Position numbers and translations under genes: made by a program. The notes beneath the pieces are model-generated. The model was not told the origin of the DNA, ran no database searches, and saw only the letters and a program-made list of their open reading frames with translations. Positions 7,115 to 17,400 of a stretch of DNA of 64,000 nt are shown one piece after another (within the stretch, counting starts at the first letter, position 1; the number at the start of each line of letters is the position of its first letter). This DNA is from Micavibrio sp. (GTDB lineage: Bacteria; Pseudomonadota; Alphaproteobacteria; Micavibrionales; Micavibrionaceae). The DNA lies in contig JAPJQV010000003.1 in the NCBI GenBank assembly GCA_030824965.1, positions 1 to 64,000 on the forward strand. Direction: 5' to 3'.

Positions 7115-9451
7115 TTATGATGCGCTCCCTGCGAAGTCACGATTTTGCAAACGGCGTAGAATTTCATCTTTAGGGCCATAGGCTAGAATGTTGCCGCGAT
7201 CGATCAAGATAAGCTTATTGACGATTTCTAGCATCGTTCCCTTATGCGTAATCAATATGGTTGTTTTATTTTTACTTAGTTCTTTCAGACGCTTTTTAAG
7301 GCGCATTTCCGATGTCGGATCCATCGATGCCGTCGGCTCGTCCATGATAAGAACCGCCGGATCGTATAATAAGGCTCTGGCAATCGCGACAGCCTGACGT
7401 TGTCCGCCTGAAAGAGATTCTCCACGCTCACCCACCTGCGTATCGAGACCTTTTTCCGAGTCGCGCAAAAATTCCATGACGCCTGATAATTCGGCAGCGC
7501 GTAAAACAGCCCGGTCTGGCGCCGTTTCATGACCCATCGTTATATTTTCGCGCACAGAGCCATAGAAAAGATTTGGACTCTGTTGAACCGCACCAATATT
7601 GCGCCGAAGATCGCCGGGATCGATTTGGCGCACATCAGTCCCATCGAGCAAAATGGAACCGGTTTCCGGCTGGTAAAGATTGATAAGCAACCGTTCAAGT
7701 GTTGTTTTACCCGAACCGACCGCACCAATGATGCCAACACTGTCACCAGGCTCGATAGCAAAACTGATGCTGTTAAGTGCCGCATGACTTTGGCCTGGAT
7801 ATTTAAATGTGACGTCACGAAACTCGATATGGCCGTGGACTCGCGGCAGTGAAATAAAATGCTTGTCTGCCGGGCGTTCGACCGGCTTTTTCATGAGTTC
7901 TTCGAGCGCGTGCAAAGCCTGCCAGCTTTGATTGAAACGTGTCAGCAAAGCGGCAATCTGGCTCAAGGGGCCAAGAGCGCGGCCGACCAGAATAACAGAA
8001 GCGACAAGCGCACCTTGCGTGATCATACCTGCGCTGATCAAATAAACGCCGGCAATGACAATCGCCACCGTTGTGATCGACTGCATGAACATTGAAAAAT
8101 TAAGCGCAAAAGAAGCGACACGTTTAGACTGAACAGAGGTTCGTGAGCCTTTCTCTACCAATTCTTCCCATCGACGCTGAACATGGCCTTCGGCAGCTTG
8201 CGTCTTGATAGTTTCCAGCCCCGTAATCGTTTCAAACAAAAGCGCATTTTTCATCGCATTCTCATTCATCGACTGACGCATGATTTTTTGCATGGGTTTT
8301 TGCAAAAACCATCCGGCAATGATCACGATAGGAATAGCAGCTAGAGGAATGATAGCCAAAGGCCCGGCAATGATGGCGATAACAAGCACGAACATTAAGG
8401 CAAAGGGAACATCCACTATCGCCGTCATCGTCGCGGAGGTGAAAAAATCACGGATAGTTTCAAATTCACGCATATTACTTGCTAAAACGCCGGCAGAGGC
8501 AGGGCGCGCGGCAAGCGTCATGCCCAAGACTTGTTCAAAAAGTTTGCCTGATATTTTCACATCAGATTTACGTCCGGCGATATCAAGAAAATAAGAGCGC
8601 ATATTTTTCATGATAAAATCGAAAAGGTAAACCGTCAGCGCCCCGATAGATAAAACCCATAATGTTTCATAGGCCGCATTCGGTATTACGCGATCATAGA
8701 CATTCATTATATAGAGCGTCGAGGCGAGAGCGAAGACATTGATCATCAAAGTCGCGAGCATGACTTCTTTATAAATCTTCATATTTGCTTTTAATGCGCC
8801 CCAGAACCAGTCACGCGCCGTATCAATGCGTGCGGAACCGGCCCGTTCGTCCATTCGCGCGATAGGCCGTATGTAGAAAGCATAATTAGTGTAAACATCT
8901 TTCAGTTCTGAAAGCTTCAGAACCTTTTTCTCGTCCGGCGTTTCAGGAAACTGTACGAGCAATTCAGTCTCGGGATGGATAACGGCATCCTTACCCGCTT
9001 CTTTTTTTGGCGGATGGTCTTCCGGATGTTTAACGTCCCATAGAATACAGGCCTGTTTATGTTCGAGAACAAGAATGCATGGAAGATTAGGGGCGATCGC
9101 CAAAGCTTCCAGTGACCGCTCGGCGAGTCTCGCATGCAGGTCAGCCCGCGATGCGGCGCGCTCGAATAAGACGGGCGTGATACCTGTTGCCGGAATTGGC
9201 AGTCCCGCGGTTAATGAATTGAAACTTGTGCGTCGGCCATAGTAGCCGGCCATGATCTGCAAGGTCTCTATAAGTGGAGAAGTCACCGCCATGCGGTCTG
9301 CTTCCAAAGGCCATGCGTCGGGATTGTCCTGAACCTGATTGACATCAGAACCGCCTGCATAGGCCGGATCCTGCCCCTGACTGTAACCTTCATTAGATTG
9401 AGACGCGCTCTTAAGCCCGTCTATCGGAGGGATAATTTTGGGATCAGACAT
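7115..9451 (-). CDS. Type I secretion ABC transporter/permease (LapB/HlyB-like)
   Basis: The product energises export of the adhesin. From N to C it has a C39-like domain (about residues 50-170) without the catalytic Cys of true C39 peptidases, as in HlyB/LapB. Six membrane helices (about 220-500) follow, then an ABC ATPase with Walker A GAVGSGKTT, signature LSGGQRQ and Walker B VLIMDEPTAS. The lack of protease activity fits a leaderless substrate with a C-terminal signal. ATG 9451 is preferred over an upstream in-frame start at 9493 because the latter overlaps the inter-gene hairpin. It lies downstream of tolC and 2 nt upstream of hlyD. Confidence 0.95.
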   Translation of the reverse strand: MSDPKIIPPIDGLKSASQSNEGYSQGQDPAYAGGSDVNQVQDNPDAWPLEADRMAVTSPLIETLQIMAGYYGRRTSFNSLTAGLPIPATGITPVLFERAASRADLHARLAERSLEALAIAPNLPCILVLEHKQACILWDVKHPEDHPPKKEAGKDAVIHPETELLVQFPETPDEKKVLKLSELKDVYTNYAFYIRPIARMDERAGSARIDTARDWFWGALKANMKIYKEVMLATLMINVFALASTLYIMNVYDRVIPNAAYETLWVLSIGALTVYLFDFIMKNMRSYFLDIAGRKSDVKISGKLFEQVLGMTLAARPASAGVLASNMREFETIRDFFTSATMTAIVDVPFALMFVLVIAIIAGPLAIIPLAAIPIVIIAGWFLQKPMQKIMRQSMNENAMKNALLFETITGLETIKTQAAEGHVQRRWEELVEKGSRTSVQSKRVASFALNFSMFMQSITTVAIVIAGVYLISAGMITQGALVASVILVGRALGPLSQIAALLTRFNQSWQALHALEELMKKPVERPADKHFISLPRVHGHIEFRDVTFKYPGQSHAALNSISFAIEPGDSVGIIGAVGSGKTTLERLLINLYQPETGSILLDGTDVRQIDPGDLRRNIGAVQQSPNLFYGSVRENITMGHETAPDRAVLRAAELSGVMEFLRDSEKGLDTQVGERGESLSGGQRQAVAIARALLYDPAVLIMDEPTASMDPTSEMRLKKRLKELSKNKTTILITHKGTMLEIVNKLILIDRGNILAYGPKDEILRRLQNRDFAGSAS

Positions 9452-9480
9452 TTGGAATACCGAAGTCCTTAAAAGTAAGA

Positions 9481-9509
9481 GGCAAGGCATCATATACGAA
9501 TGCCTTGCC
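9481..9509 (-). terminator. Hairpin between tolC-like and ABC transporter genes
   Basis: A perfect 10-bp stem (GGCAAGGCAT at 9481-9490 with ATGCCTTGCC at 9500-9509) and a 9-nt loop lie in the 112-bp gap. On the minus strand the stem is followed by TCTTACTTTT, an interrupted U-tract. It may be a partial terminator that lowers transporter expression relative to the outer-membrane channel, or an mRNA-stabilising 3' end. Confidence 0.6.
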
Positions 9510-9563
9510 CAAAAGAATAGCGTTTAAGCTGTTAACTTTGAATTAACGGTGTCCTGAAATGCC

Positions 9564-11279
9564 TTAGCTGGCTTTTCCTTTCGGCCCGTTTTTAAAGAAC
9601 ATCGGATTGTTGGAATCCGTCCCTGTGCTGGTATCCGCAGGGTTGGCCTCTTTTGGATACGCAACCTGCAATGTTGGCAGTAACTCTCCTTTAACGGCCA
9701 GAAGGCGGAAGACCGCAAACATTTCCAGATACTGGTTATTGATCGCATTCGTACGGGAGACGAACCATTCATTCTGTGAATCAAGAACATCAAGAAGTGT
9801 TCTACGGTCCAGGTTGAACTGATCCTTGTATGCCGCTACGACCTGTCCGTTGGCATCAGCTTGTCTACCGAATTGCTCGGCGCGGGTCCCGGCCGATACC
9901 ATGCTAGACCAAGTCTGGCGAACATCGGCTTCAATGGCGCGTGCTGCGTTATTACGTTCTGATTTGCTTTGCGCATGACGGTAAACGAATTCGCGCTGAC
10001 GGGCGATGTCGCCACCGCCGCGATAGAGATTCCAATTGGCGACAACCAGAGCGGAACCGCCGTATTCGTCACCTTGAACAAGATCGACATCCTTGCCCGC
10101 ATTGCCGCTTAGCTGGAAATCCACTTCCGGATACATTGTAGAATTTGTCTGGTTTGCTTCTTTATCGGCAACATTGACGTCAGCTTCGTAAATATCGAGC
10201 GTTGGAGAATGAGTCAGGGCTTTTTTGACTTCTTCTTCGACATTGGCTTCCAGTAACTCACGTGGCGGCACCGGGCGCTCCAGCTCAGGCTGCGGAAGAT
10301 CGCCGACGCGGCGGCGATAATTGGTTTCGGCATCCATCAAAGCTTGACGTACATTTGCTTCAGTGGCTTTCGCCGCTGCCATACGTGCGTTTGTTTGCTC
10401 AACGTCCGCTTGCGTAGAACGACCTGCGGATGTTGCATCTGAAATCTGGCCCAGAATGTCTGTATGCTGGCGCGTATTTTCAACTGCGATGGCCAATAAC
10501 TCACGTTGGCGCAAAATATCAATATAAGATTCGATGATATCAAGCCCAAGAAATTCCGCTGTCTCACGAACGCGGTGTGATGCGGAACGAACGCGCCATT
10601 TTTGACGTTCGTTCTCGTATTTTGTATTGAAACCGTCAAAAAGCATCTGGGTAAGGGTCAATGATGTCTGCGCCGTTGTCCCATTATCACTTTGACGATC
10701 ATCAGTTCCATCGAATTTACGGCTTGTATACTGCCACCCGGCGTCGCCGCGCCAATCGATTGAAGGAAGCCATAATGCTTTTGCCTGTTTGTATTCTTCG
10801 TCTGTCGCGCGGCGGTTGTTTTGGACTGCTTCAGTTTGCGGATTGACTAAAATACCAACCGCAACAGCATCGCGTATATTGGTAATACGATCCGCCGTTG
10901 AAGCATTCGCGCCAACGCGTGTATTAGCAGCCATCGTTTGCGGATTGGATGTTGTCAAAACAGGAGTTGGCAATGGTGGTGGAGCGGCAGGTGCCGTTGC
11001 AGTTGCACTTGCTACCGGAGCCGTTGTTGTACCACCTGACATTGCGCCAAGATCGACTGTGTTGGCATCTGTTACTTGCCCTGTCGGAACAGGTAAATCT
11101 GTTGCCGGAGGTGTTGGAGTGTTATCTATAGTCGCGGGAGTTTGAATTTGGCGGGTCTGAACTTGTGATGTCGCCTTCATCTGGCTTTCCATCGTTTGGC
11201 TGTCCTGCGCCTGAACCATTGATGCAGAGAAAATCATTAAAGCAGCAGCGCAAACTGTTACCGTATATTTCTTATTCAT
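9564..11279 (-). CDS. TolC-family outer membrane channel of the adhesin secretion system
   Basis: The 571-residue protein has a signal peptide cleaved after VQAQ (about residue 25) and a Thr/Ala/Pro-rich linker (about 30-110). The outer-membrane efflux domain follows, with paired coiled-coil repeats (RAKAT/ERNNAARAIEADVRQTW type) typical of TolC/LapE. The ATG at 11279 is chosen because AGGAG lies nine bases upstream; the TTG at 11285 is too close. It sits between the adhesin gene (upstream) and the ABC transporter (downstream), completing a dedicated T1SS. Confidence 0.93.
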   Translation of the reverse strand: MNKKYTVTVCAAALMIFSASMVQAQDSQTMESQMKATSQVQTRQIQTPATIDNTPTPPATDLPVPTGQVTDANTVDLGAMSGGTTTAPVASATATAPAAPPPLPTPVLTTSNPQTMAANTRVGANASTADRITNIRDAVAVGILVNPQTEAVQNNRRATDEEYKQAKALWLPSIDWRGDAGWQYTSRKFDGTDDRQSDNGTTAQTSLTLTQMLFDGFNTKYENERQKWRVRSASHRVRETAEFLGLDIIESYIDILRQRELLAIAVENTRQHTDILGQISDATSAGRSTQADVEQTNARMAAAKATEANVRQALMDAETNYRRRVGDLPQPELERPVPPRELLEANVEEEVKKALTHSPTLDIYEADVNVADKEANQTNSTMYPEVDFQLSGNAGKDVDLVQGDEYGGSALVVANWNLYRGGGDIARQREFVYRHAQSKSERNNAARAIEADVRQTWSSMVSAGTRAEQFGRQADANGQVVAAYKDQFNLDRRTLLDVLDSQNEWFVSRTNAINNQYLEMFAVFRLLAVKGELLPTLQVAYPKEANPADTSTGTDSNNPMFFKNGPKGKAS

Positions 11280-11450
11280 TTCCAATATCTCCTGGAATTT
11301 AAGTATCTCTCAAAACCGCAATATGGGCCGACTTTCGGCGGCCATTTAAAACTCTCTATATATGACCTTTTTTATGGTAGGTGGCAAGGACTGGAAAACA
11401 GATTTAAGAATTATTCCAGTAACTTGCGCAAAGATCATACTCAATATAAG

Positions 11451-11474
11451 AAAGGCCGGATTTCTCCGGCCTTT
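11451..11474 (-). terminator. Intrinsic terminator of the adhesin gene
   Basis: A 10-bp stem (AAAGGCCGGA pairing with TCCGGCCTTT) with a 4-nt loop lies just past the adhesin stop codon. On the minus strand it is followed by TTCTTAT. The A/T-rich flanks make it potentially bidirectional. Confidence 0.85.
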
Positions 11475-11483
11475 TTCGTAAGA

Positions 11484-14400
11484 TTAAGCAACTTGATGCT
11501 GAACCTGGTGCTGGATTTCCTCCGGTGTAGAAGAAACCGTTACCGCGTGAGCCGTGACTTCTTCCGTAGCAGTCGAAGTCGACGTCGACACCTTGGAGCT
11601 GGATGACGTGTTATGCACAAAGTTATTAATCGCGTGCTGCGTTGCATCACCATCGGATTCAATCACACTAGAGTAATCAGGTAAATTATCGTTTGCCAAT
11701 GACTTGGAGGCAACTTTCGATATAACGGCATCATCTACCGGTGCATCGTTCGTAGCCATCGCCATCGACTTAGCCACCGTATCGTAAGAACCGACAATGA
11801 TATTGAAATCATCGGTTTGCGTAACGGATTGGCCGTTTTCTGTAACAGTTGCTGTGAAAGTAATATCTCTCAAATCCGTGTTATCGTTCGGTTTAAAGTA
11901 GAATTTACCGTCAAAGTTTTCGCCTGGACCTAATTCCAACGTCCATGTACCTGCTGCCGCATTGTAGGTACCGATATTAACCGGAACCCAGTTGCCGCCG
12001 GATTGAACGACCGGGGTAAAAGCCCAGTCAGGATCAAGACCGCTTAAGACGAGTTTCAAAGTCTGGTTACCCTGACCTGTTGTATCTGCGGTCATGGTAA
12101 TAACGGTTGCGTAAGCTGCTGTCGGCAGGAAAACATTGTCTTCGTAGTTATTGACACAGATTGCAACAGATGGAACCGGAACAGTCGTTGGACCATCATC
12201 AAGGACGTTGACTTTGATGACTGTATCAGCCGTATCGCCATCATAATCTGTCGCTCTGGCACCAAAGTTCAGAGTGATGATGTCATTTGGATCTTTCGGA
12301 TCCGCGTGATCAAGGATCTTGCTTTGGGTATATGTATATGTACCATCAGCATTTATCACCAACTTGAACACTTCTTCAGCCCCCGCCTTACCTATATAGG
12401 TATTGCCGGTCTGCGTAACGGTAACATCGACACCTTTCGATGTCAGCTTTCCACCTAGCAAAGAACCTGTAGATGAGAAGCTGTTATTACCTGTAACCGA
12501 ACCTGCGCCATCCGTCCCGAAATCAACCGTAACTTTACCTGTCGCGCTTGTTGTAGGCGTCGCGGCGCTCATATTCGATTCGTCAACCTGAACAGTGCTG
12601 CCCGTAATTGCTGGGCCGTCGTCTTTCACGTTGATTGTTATCGTACCTGGAATTGACTTGTCGCCATCTCCGTCTGTCGCGATAACACCGAATTTAAGGT
12701 TAATGATATCGTCCGGGTTGGATTTGTCAGCATGATCCAATGGTTTGAACTGGTTGTATGTGTAGGAACCGTTCGCTCCGATAGTCAATGTGAAGACCGT
12801 TGTTGCGCCAGCTTTACCTGTGTAAACACCATTCGCGTAAGTCACGACAACCGCAACACCGTTCGATGTCAGGTTACCGCCCGCTTTCGATCCGGCAGAA
12901 GAGAAGCTGTTATTTCCCGTGATCGATCCTGGCGCATCATCAAAGTAATCGGCAACAACTGAACCTGTAACAGATGTGTTCGGATTCATGTTCGTTTCGT
13001 CTACTGTCTTCGTAGATGATGTCACGGTTGGCGTAAAGTCAACATCGTCTGTCGTGATCTTCAACGTAGCTGTCGTCGCAGATGTATCCGTGTCGCCATC
13101 CTTGTCTTTGATTACGTATGTGAAGTTATCAACGCCGCCTGTCGTCGTGGTAGACGTATATGTATATTTACCGTCCTTATTGATGACAAGTTTACCGTTT
13201 CCTGTTGTGATCGTGACATTGGAGCCATCAGCTGGCAATGTATAAGTCGTGCCGCCGAAAGTAATCTTCGTTACAGATTGGACCGGCTTGCCGTCGGAGC
13301 CGAAATCATCATTCGATGTTACGTCACCGCTGACAGTTTTAGTGGCCGGATTGACTGTCGATGTATCGTTGACAGCCGTTGGACCGTCATCTTTTACATT
13401 GATCGTGATCTTACCAGGAACCGACTTGTCGCCATCGGCATCGGTCGCAATGACACCAAAATCAAGCGTGATGATATCGTCAGGATTTGTTTTATCCGCA
13501 TGATCCAGTGGCTTGTTAAGGACAAATGTGTATTTGCCATCCGTACCGATTGTCAGCGTGAAAACCGTATCGTTCCCAGCTTTACCAGTGTAAACACCGT
13601 TCGCGTAAGTCACAACAACCGCAACGCCGCCCGATGTCAGGTTACCACCTGTTTTTGAACCGCTGGAAGCAAAGCTGTTGTTACCGGTAATGCCACCTGC
13701 GCCGTCTGAGAAATAGTTCGCAGATACGCTGTCATTTATCGTGATCGGACCAAGGTCTGTTTCATCGATTGTATTAACATCAGACGTCACTGTCGGCGTG
13801 TAGTCGATATCGTCAATCGTGATTTTCAATGTCGATGTTGCAGGAACTGTATCGGTATCGCCGTCTTTATCCGCGATCACGTAAGTGAACGTATCCACGC
13901 CACCTGTCGTTGTCGTCGAAGTATAAGAATAGACACCTTTATCGTTGATCGTCAGCTTACCGTTGGCAGATGTGATCGTAACATTGGACCCGTCAACTGG
14001 CAGGTTATAAGTCGTGCCGTTGAAGATGACTTTCGTTACGGCATGTGTCGGCTTGCCGTCAGAGCCAAAATCATCGTTCGATGTTACATTACCGGTGATT
14101 GTCGGGTTCGCAGCCGTTACTTTGCCTGTATCGGCAACAGCCAATGGACCGTCATCTTTGACATTGATTGTGATCGTGCCGTTGGCAACATCGCCGTCAG
14201 CATCGGTTGCCTTGATACCGAAGTTCAGGTTGATAACATCATCCGGATTGGATTTGTCCGCATGATCAAGAACGCCGTTCTGTGTGAAGCTATAAGTACC
14301 ATCTGCGTTGACTTTCAATGTGAAGATCGTCGCGTTACCTGCTTTACCTGTGTAAACACCGTTCGCGTAAGTTACGACAACCGCAACGCCGCCTGATGTC

Positions 14401-17400
14401 AGGTTGCCGCCAAGCTTAGAGCCGCCGGAAGAGAATGTATCGCGACCTGTCACTGCACCCGGACCGTCAGCAAAATAATTCGCTGTGACGGCGCCTGTGA
14501 CTGTTATCGGGCCGAGATTTGTTTCGTCAACCGTGTTGGTCGCATTCGTCACTGTCGGCGTGTAATCGATATCGTCAACTGTAATTTTCAATGTCGCTGT
14601 TGCAGGAGCCGTATCGGTATCGCCGTCCTTATCCGCGATCACGTAAGTGAACGTATCCGAACCACCCGTTTTCGTCGTTGCCGTGTAGGAATAGACACCT
14701 TTATCGTTGATCGTCAGCTTGCCGTTGGCAGATGTGATCGTGACATTGGACCCGTCAACTGGCAGGTTATAAGTCGTGCCGTTGAAGATGACTTTCGTTA
14801 CGGCATGGGTCGGCTTACCGTCAGAGCCGAAATCATCGTTCGATGTCACGTTGCCGGTTATCGTCGTCGTACCCGGAGCTACGCTTGCAGAATCATTGAC
14901 TGCCAATGGACCGTCATCCTTGACATTGATCGTGATCGTGCCGTTTGCAACGTCACCGTCAGCATCGGTTGCCTTGATACCGAAGTTCAGGTTGATGATA
15001 TCATCTGGATTTGTTTTATCCGCATGATCCAATGGCTTATTCAGAACAAAGCTATACTTGCCATCTGTACCGATTGTCAGCGTGAAAACCGTATCGTTCC
15101 CAGCTTTACCTGTGTAAACACCGTTTGCGTAAGTTACAACAACCGCAACACCGCCCGATGTCAGGTTGCCGCCAAGCTTAGAGCCGCCGGAAGAGAATGT
15201 GTCGCGACCAGCGACTGCACCCGGACCGTCAGAGAAATAGTTCGCTGTAACGGCGCCTGTGACTGTTATCGGGCCGAGATTGGTTTCGTCAACCGTGTTG
15301 GTCGCATTCGTCACTGTCGGCGTGTAGTCGATATCGTCAACCGTGATTTTCAATGTCGATGTTGCAGGAACTGTATCGGTATCGCCGTCTTTATCCGCGA
15401 TCACGTAAGTGAACGTATCCACGCCACCTGTCGTTGTCGTCGAAGTATAAGAATAGACACCTTTATCGTTGATCGTCAGCTTACCGTTGGCAGATGTGAT
15501 CGTAACATTGGACCCGTCAACTGGCAGGTTATAAGTCGTGCCGTTGAAGATGACTTTCGTTACGGCATGTGTCGGCTTGCCGTCAGAGCCAAAATCATCG
15601 TTCGATGTTACATTACCGGTGATTGTCGGGTTCGCAGCCGTTACTTTGCCTGTATCGGCAACAGCCAATGGACCGTCGTCTTTGACATTGATCGTGATCG
15701 TGCCGTTGGCTTTATCACCATCCGCGTCAGTTGCCGTTAATCCAAAATTGAGTGTAATGACATCATCCGGATTGGATTTATCAGCATGATCAAGAACACC
15801 GATTTGCGTAAAGCTGTATTTGCCATCAGCGCCAAGCGTTAGAGTAAAGATTGTTTCATTGCCGGCTTTACCTGTGTAAACACCGTTTGCGTAAGTTACG
15901 ACAACCGCAACGCCGCCGGATGTCAAATTGCCGCCCAGCTTGGAGCCGCCGGAAGAGAATGTATTTGAACCAGTAATTGCACCCGGACCGTCAGAGAAAT
16001 AGTTCGCTGTAACGGCGCCTGTGACTGTTATCGGGCCGAGATTGGTTTCGTCAACCGTGTTGGTCGCATTCGTCACTGTCGGCGTGTAGTCGATATCGTC
16101 AACCGTGATTTTCAATGTCGATGTTGCAGGAACTGTATCGGTATCGCCGTCTTTATCCGCGATCACGTAAGTGAACGTATCCACGCCACCTGTCGTTGTC
16201 GTCGAAGTATAAGAATATTGACCGGACTGGTTGATCGTCAGTTTGCCGTGGGCAGATGTAACTGTAATGTTCGATCCATCTGCAGGAACATTATAAGTCG
16301 TTCCATTGAAGATGATTTTGGTTACAGCATGTGTCGGCTTGCCGTCAGAACCGAAATCGTCGTTCGACGTCACGTTGCCGGTAATTGTCGGGTTTGCGGC
16401 CGTCACATTACCTGTGTCTGCAACAGCCAATGGACCGTCATCTTTGACATTGATTGTGATCGTACCATTTACTTTATCTCCATCTACATCGGTTCCGGTT
16501 ACACCGAAAGTAAGATTGATAATATCGTCAGGATTGGATTTATCAGCGTGATCGAGTGTTTTGAACTGGGTATATGTGTATTTACCGTCAGCACCAATTG
16601 AAAGCGTAAACACTGTAGTCGCGCCAGCTTTACCTGTGTAAACACCGTTTGCATAGGTTACAACAACCGCAACACCGTCTGATGTCAGGTTGCCGCCCAG
16701 CTTCGAGCCGCCGGAAGTAAAGGAGTTACCGCCGGTAATCGTTCCAGGTGTGTCACCTTTGAAATCGGCGGACACAGTGCCGGAGACAGCAATTGTCGTA
16801 CCGAAAGATGTTTCATCGACAGTCGATGTTGCATTGCCGATAGTCGGCAATGTATCCAGATCTGTAACAGTAACAGATAAAACGGCTGTATCAGTGTCGC
16901 CGTCAAAATCGCGCATTGTGTAAGTAAAGTCATCCTTACCCAGCGCCGTATTTTTGGATGTGTAGGTATAGGCACCATCGGCATTAATGACGAGCGTTCC
17001 GTATGTACCGACTATAGTTACGTTGCCTGCGGCAGGAACTGCCACAGTTGTACCATTGAATGTAACAGCTGTAACTTTGCCGCTCGCATCATAGCCGACC
17101 TTATCATTCGTCAAAACATTTCCGGTAACGCTCAAAGGAGCTGAGCCGACAGTGTTAGTGTCGTCGGTAGCGATTGGGGCATCATCAAGAATGTTTACGC
17201 TGACGCTTGTGACAGCCTGGTCGCCGTCTTTATCCGTACCGACAACACCGAAGTTGAGAATGATATTATCGTTCGGATCAGCTTTATCAGCGTGATCAAA
17301 ACCTTTGTTCTGAACAAAGGTATAAGTGCCGTCGGATTGAATAGTGAATGTAAAAACGGTGTTCGCGCCGGCTTTACCTGTATAGACGTTACCAGAGCGA

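Noticed and set aside
14805..15740. Long plus-strand open frame (311 codons) inside the adhesin gene
   Set aside because: It is antisense to the repeat array. Its Cys/Arg-rich content is the complement of the repeated coding sequence and recurs at each repeat.
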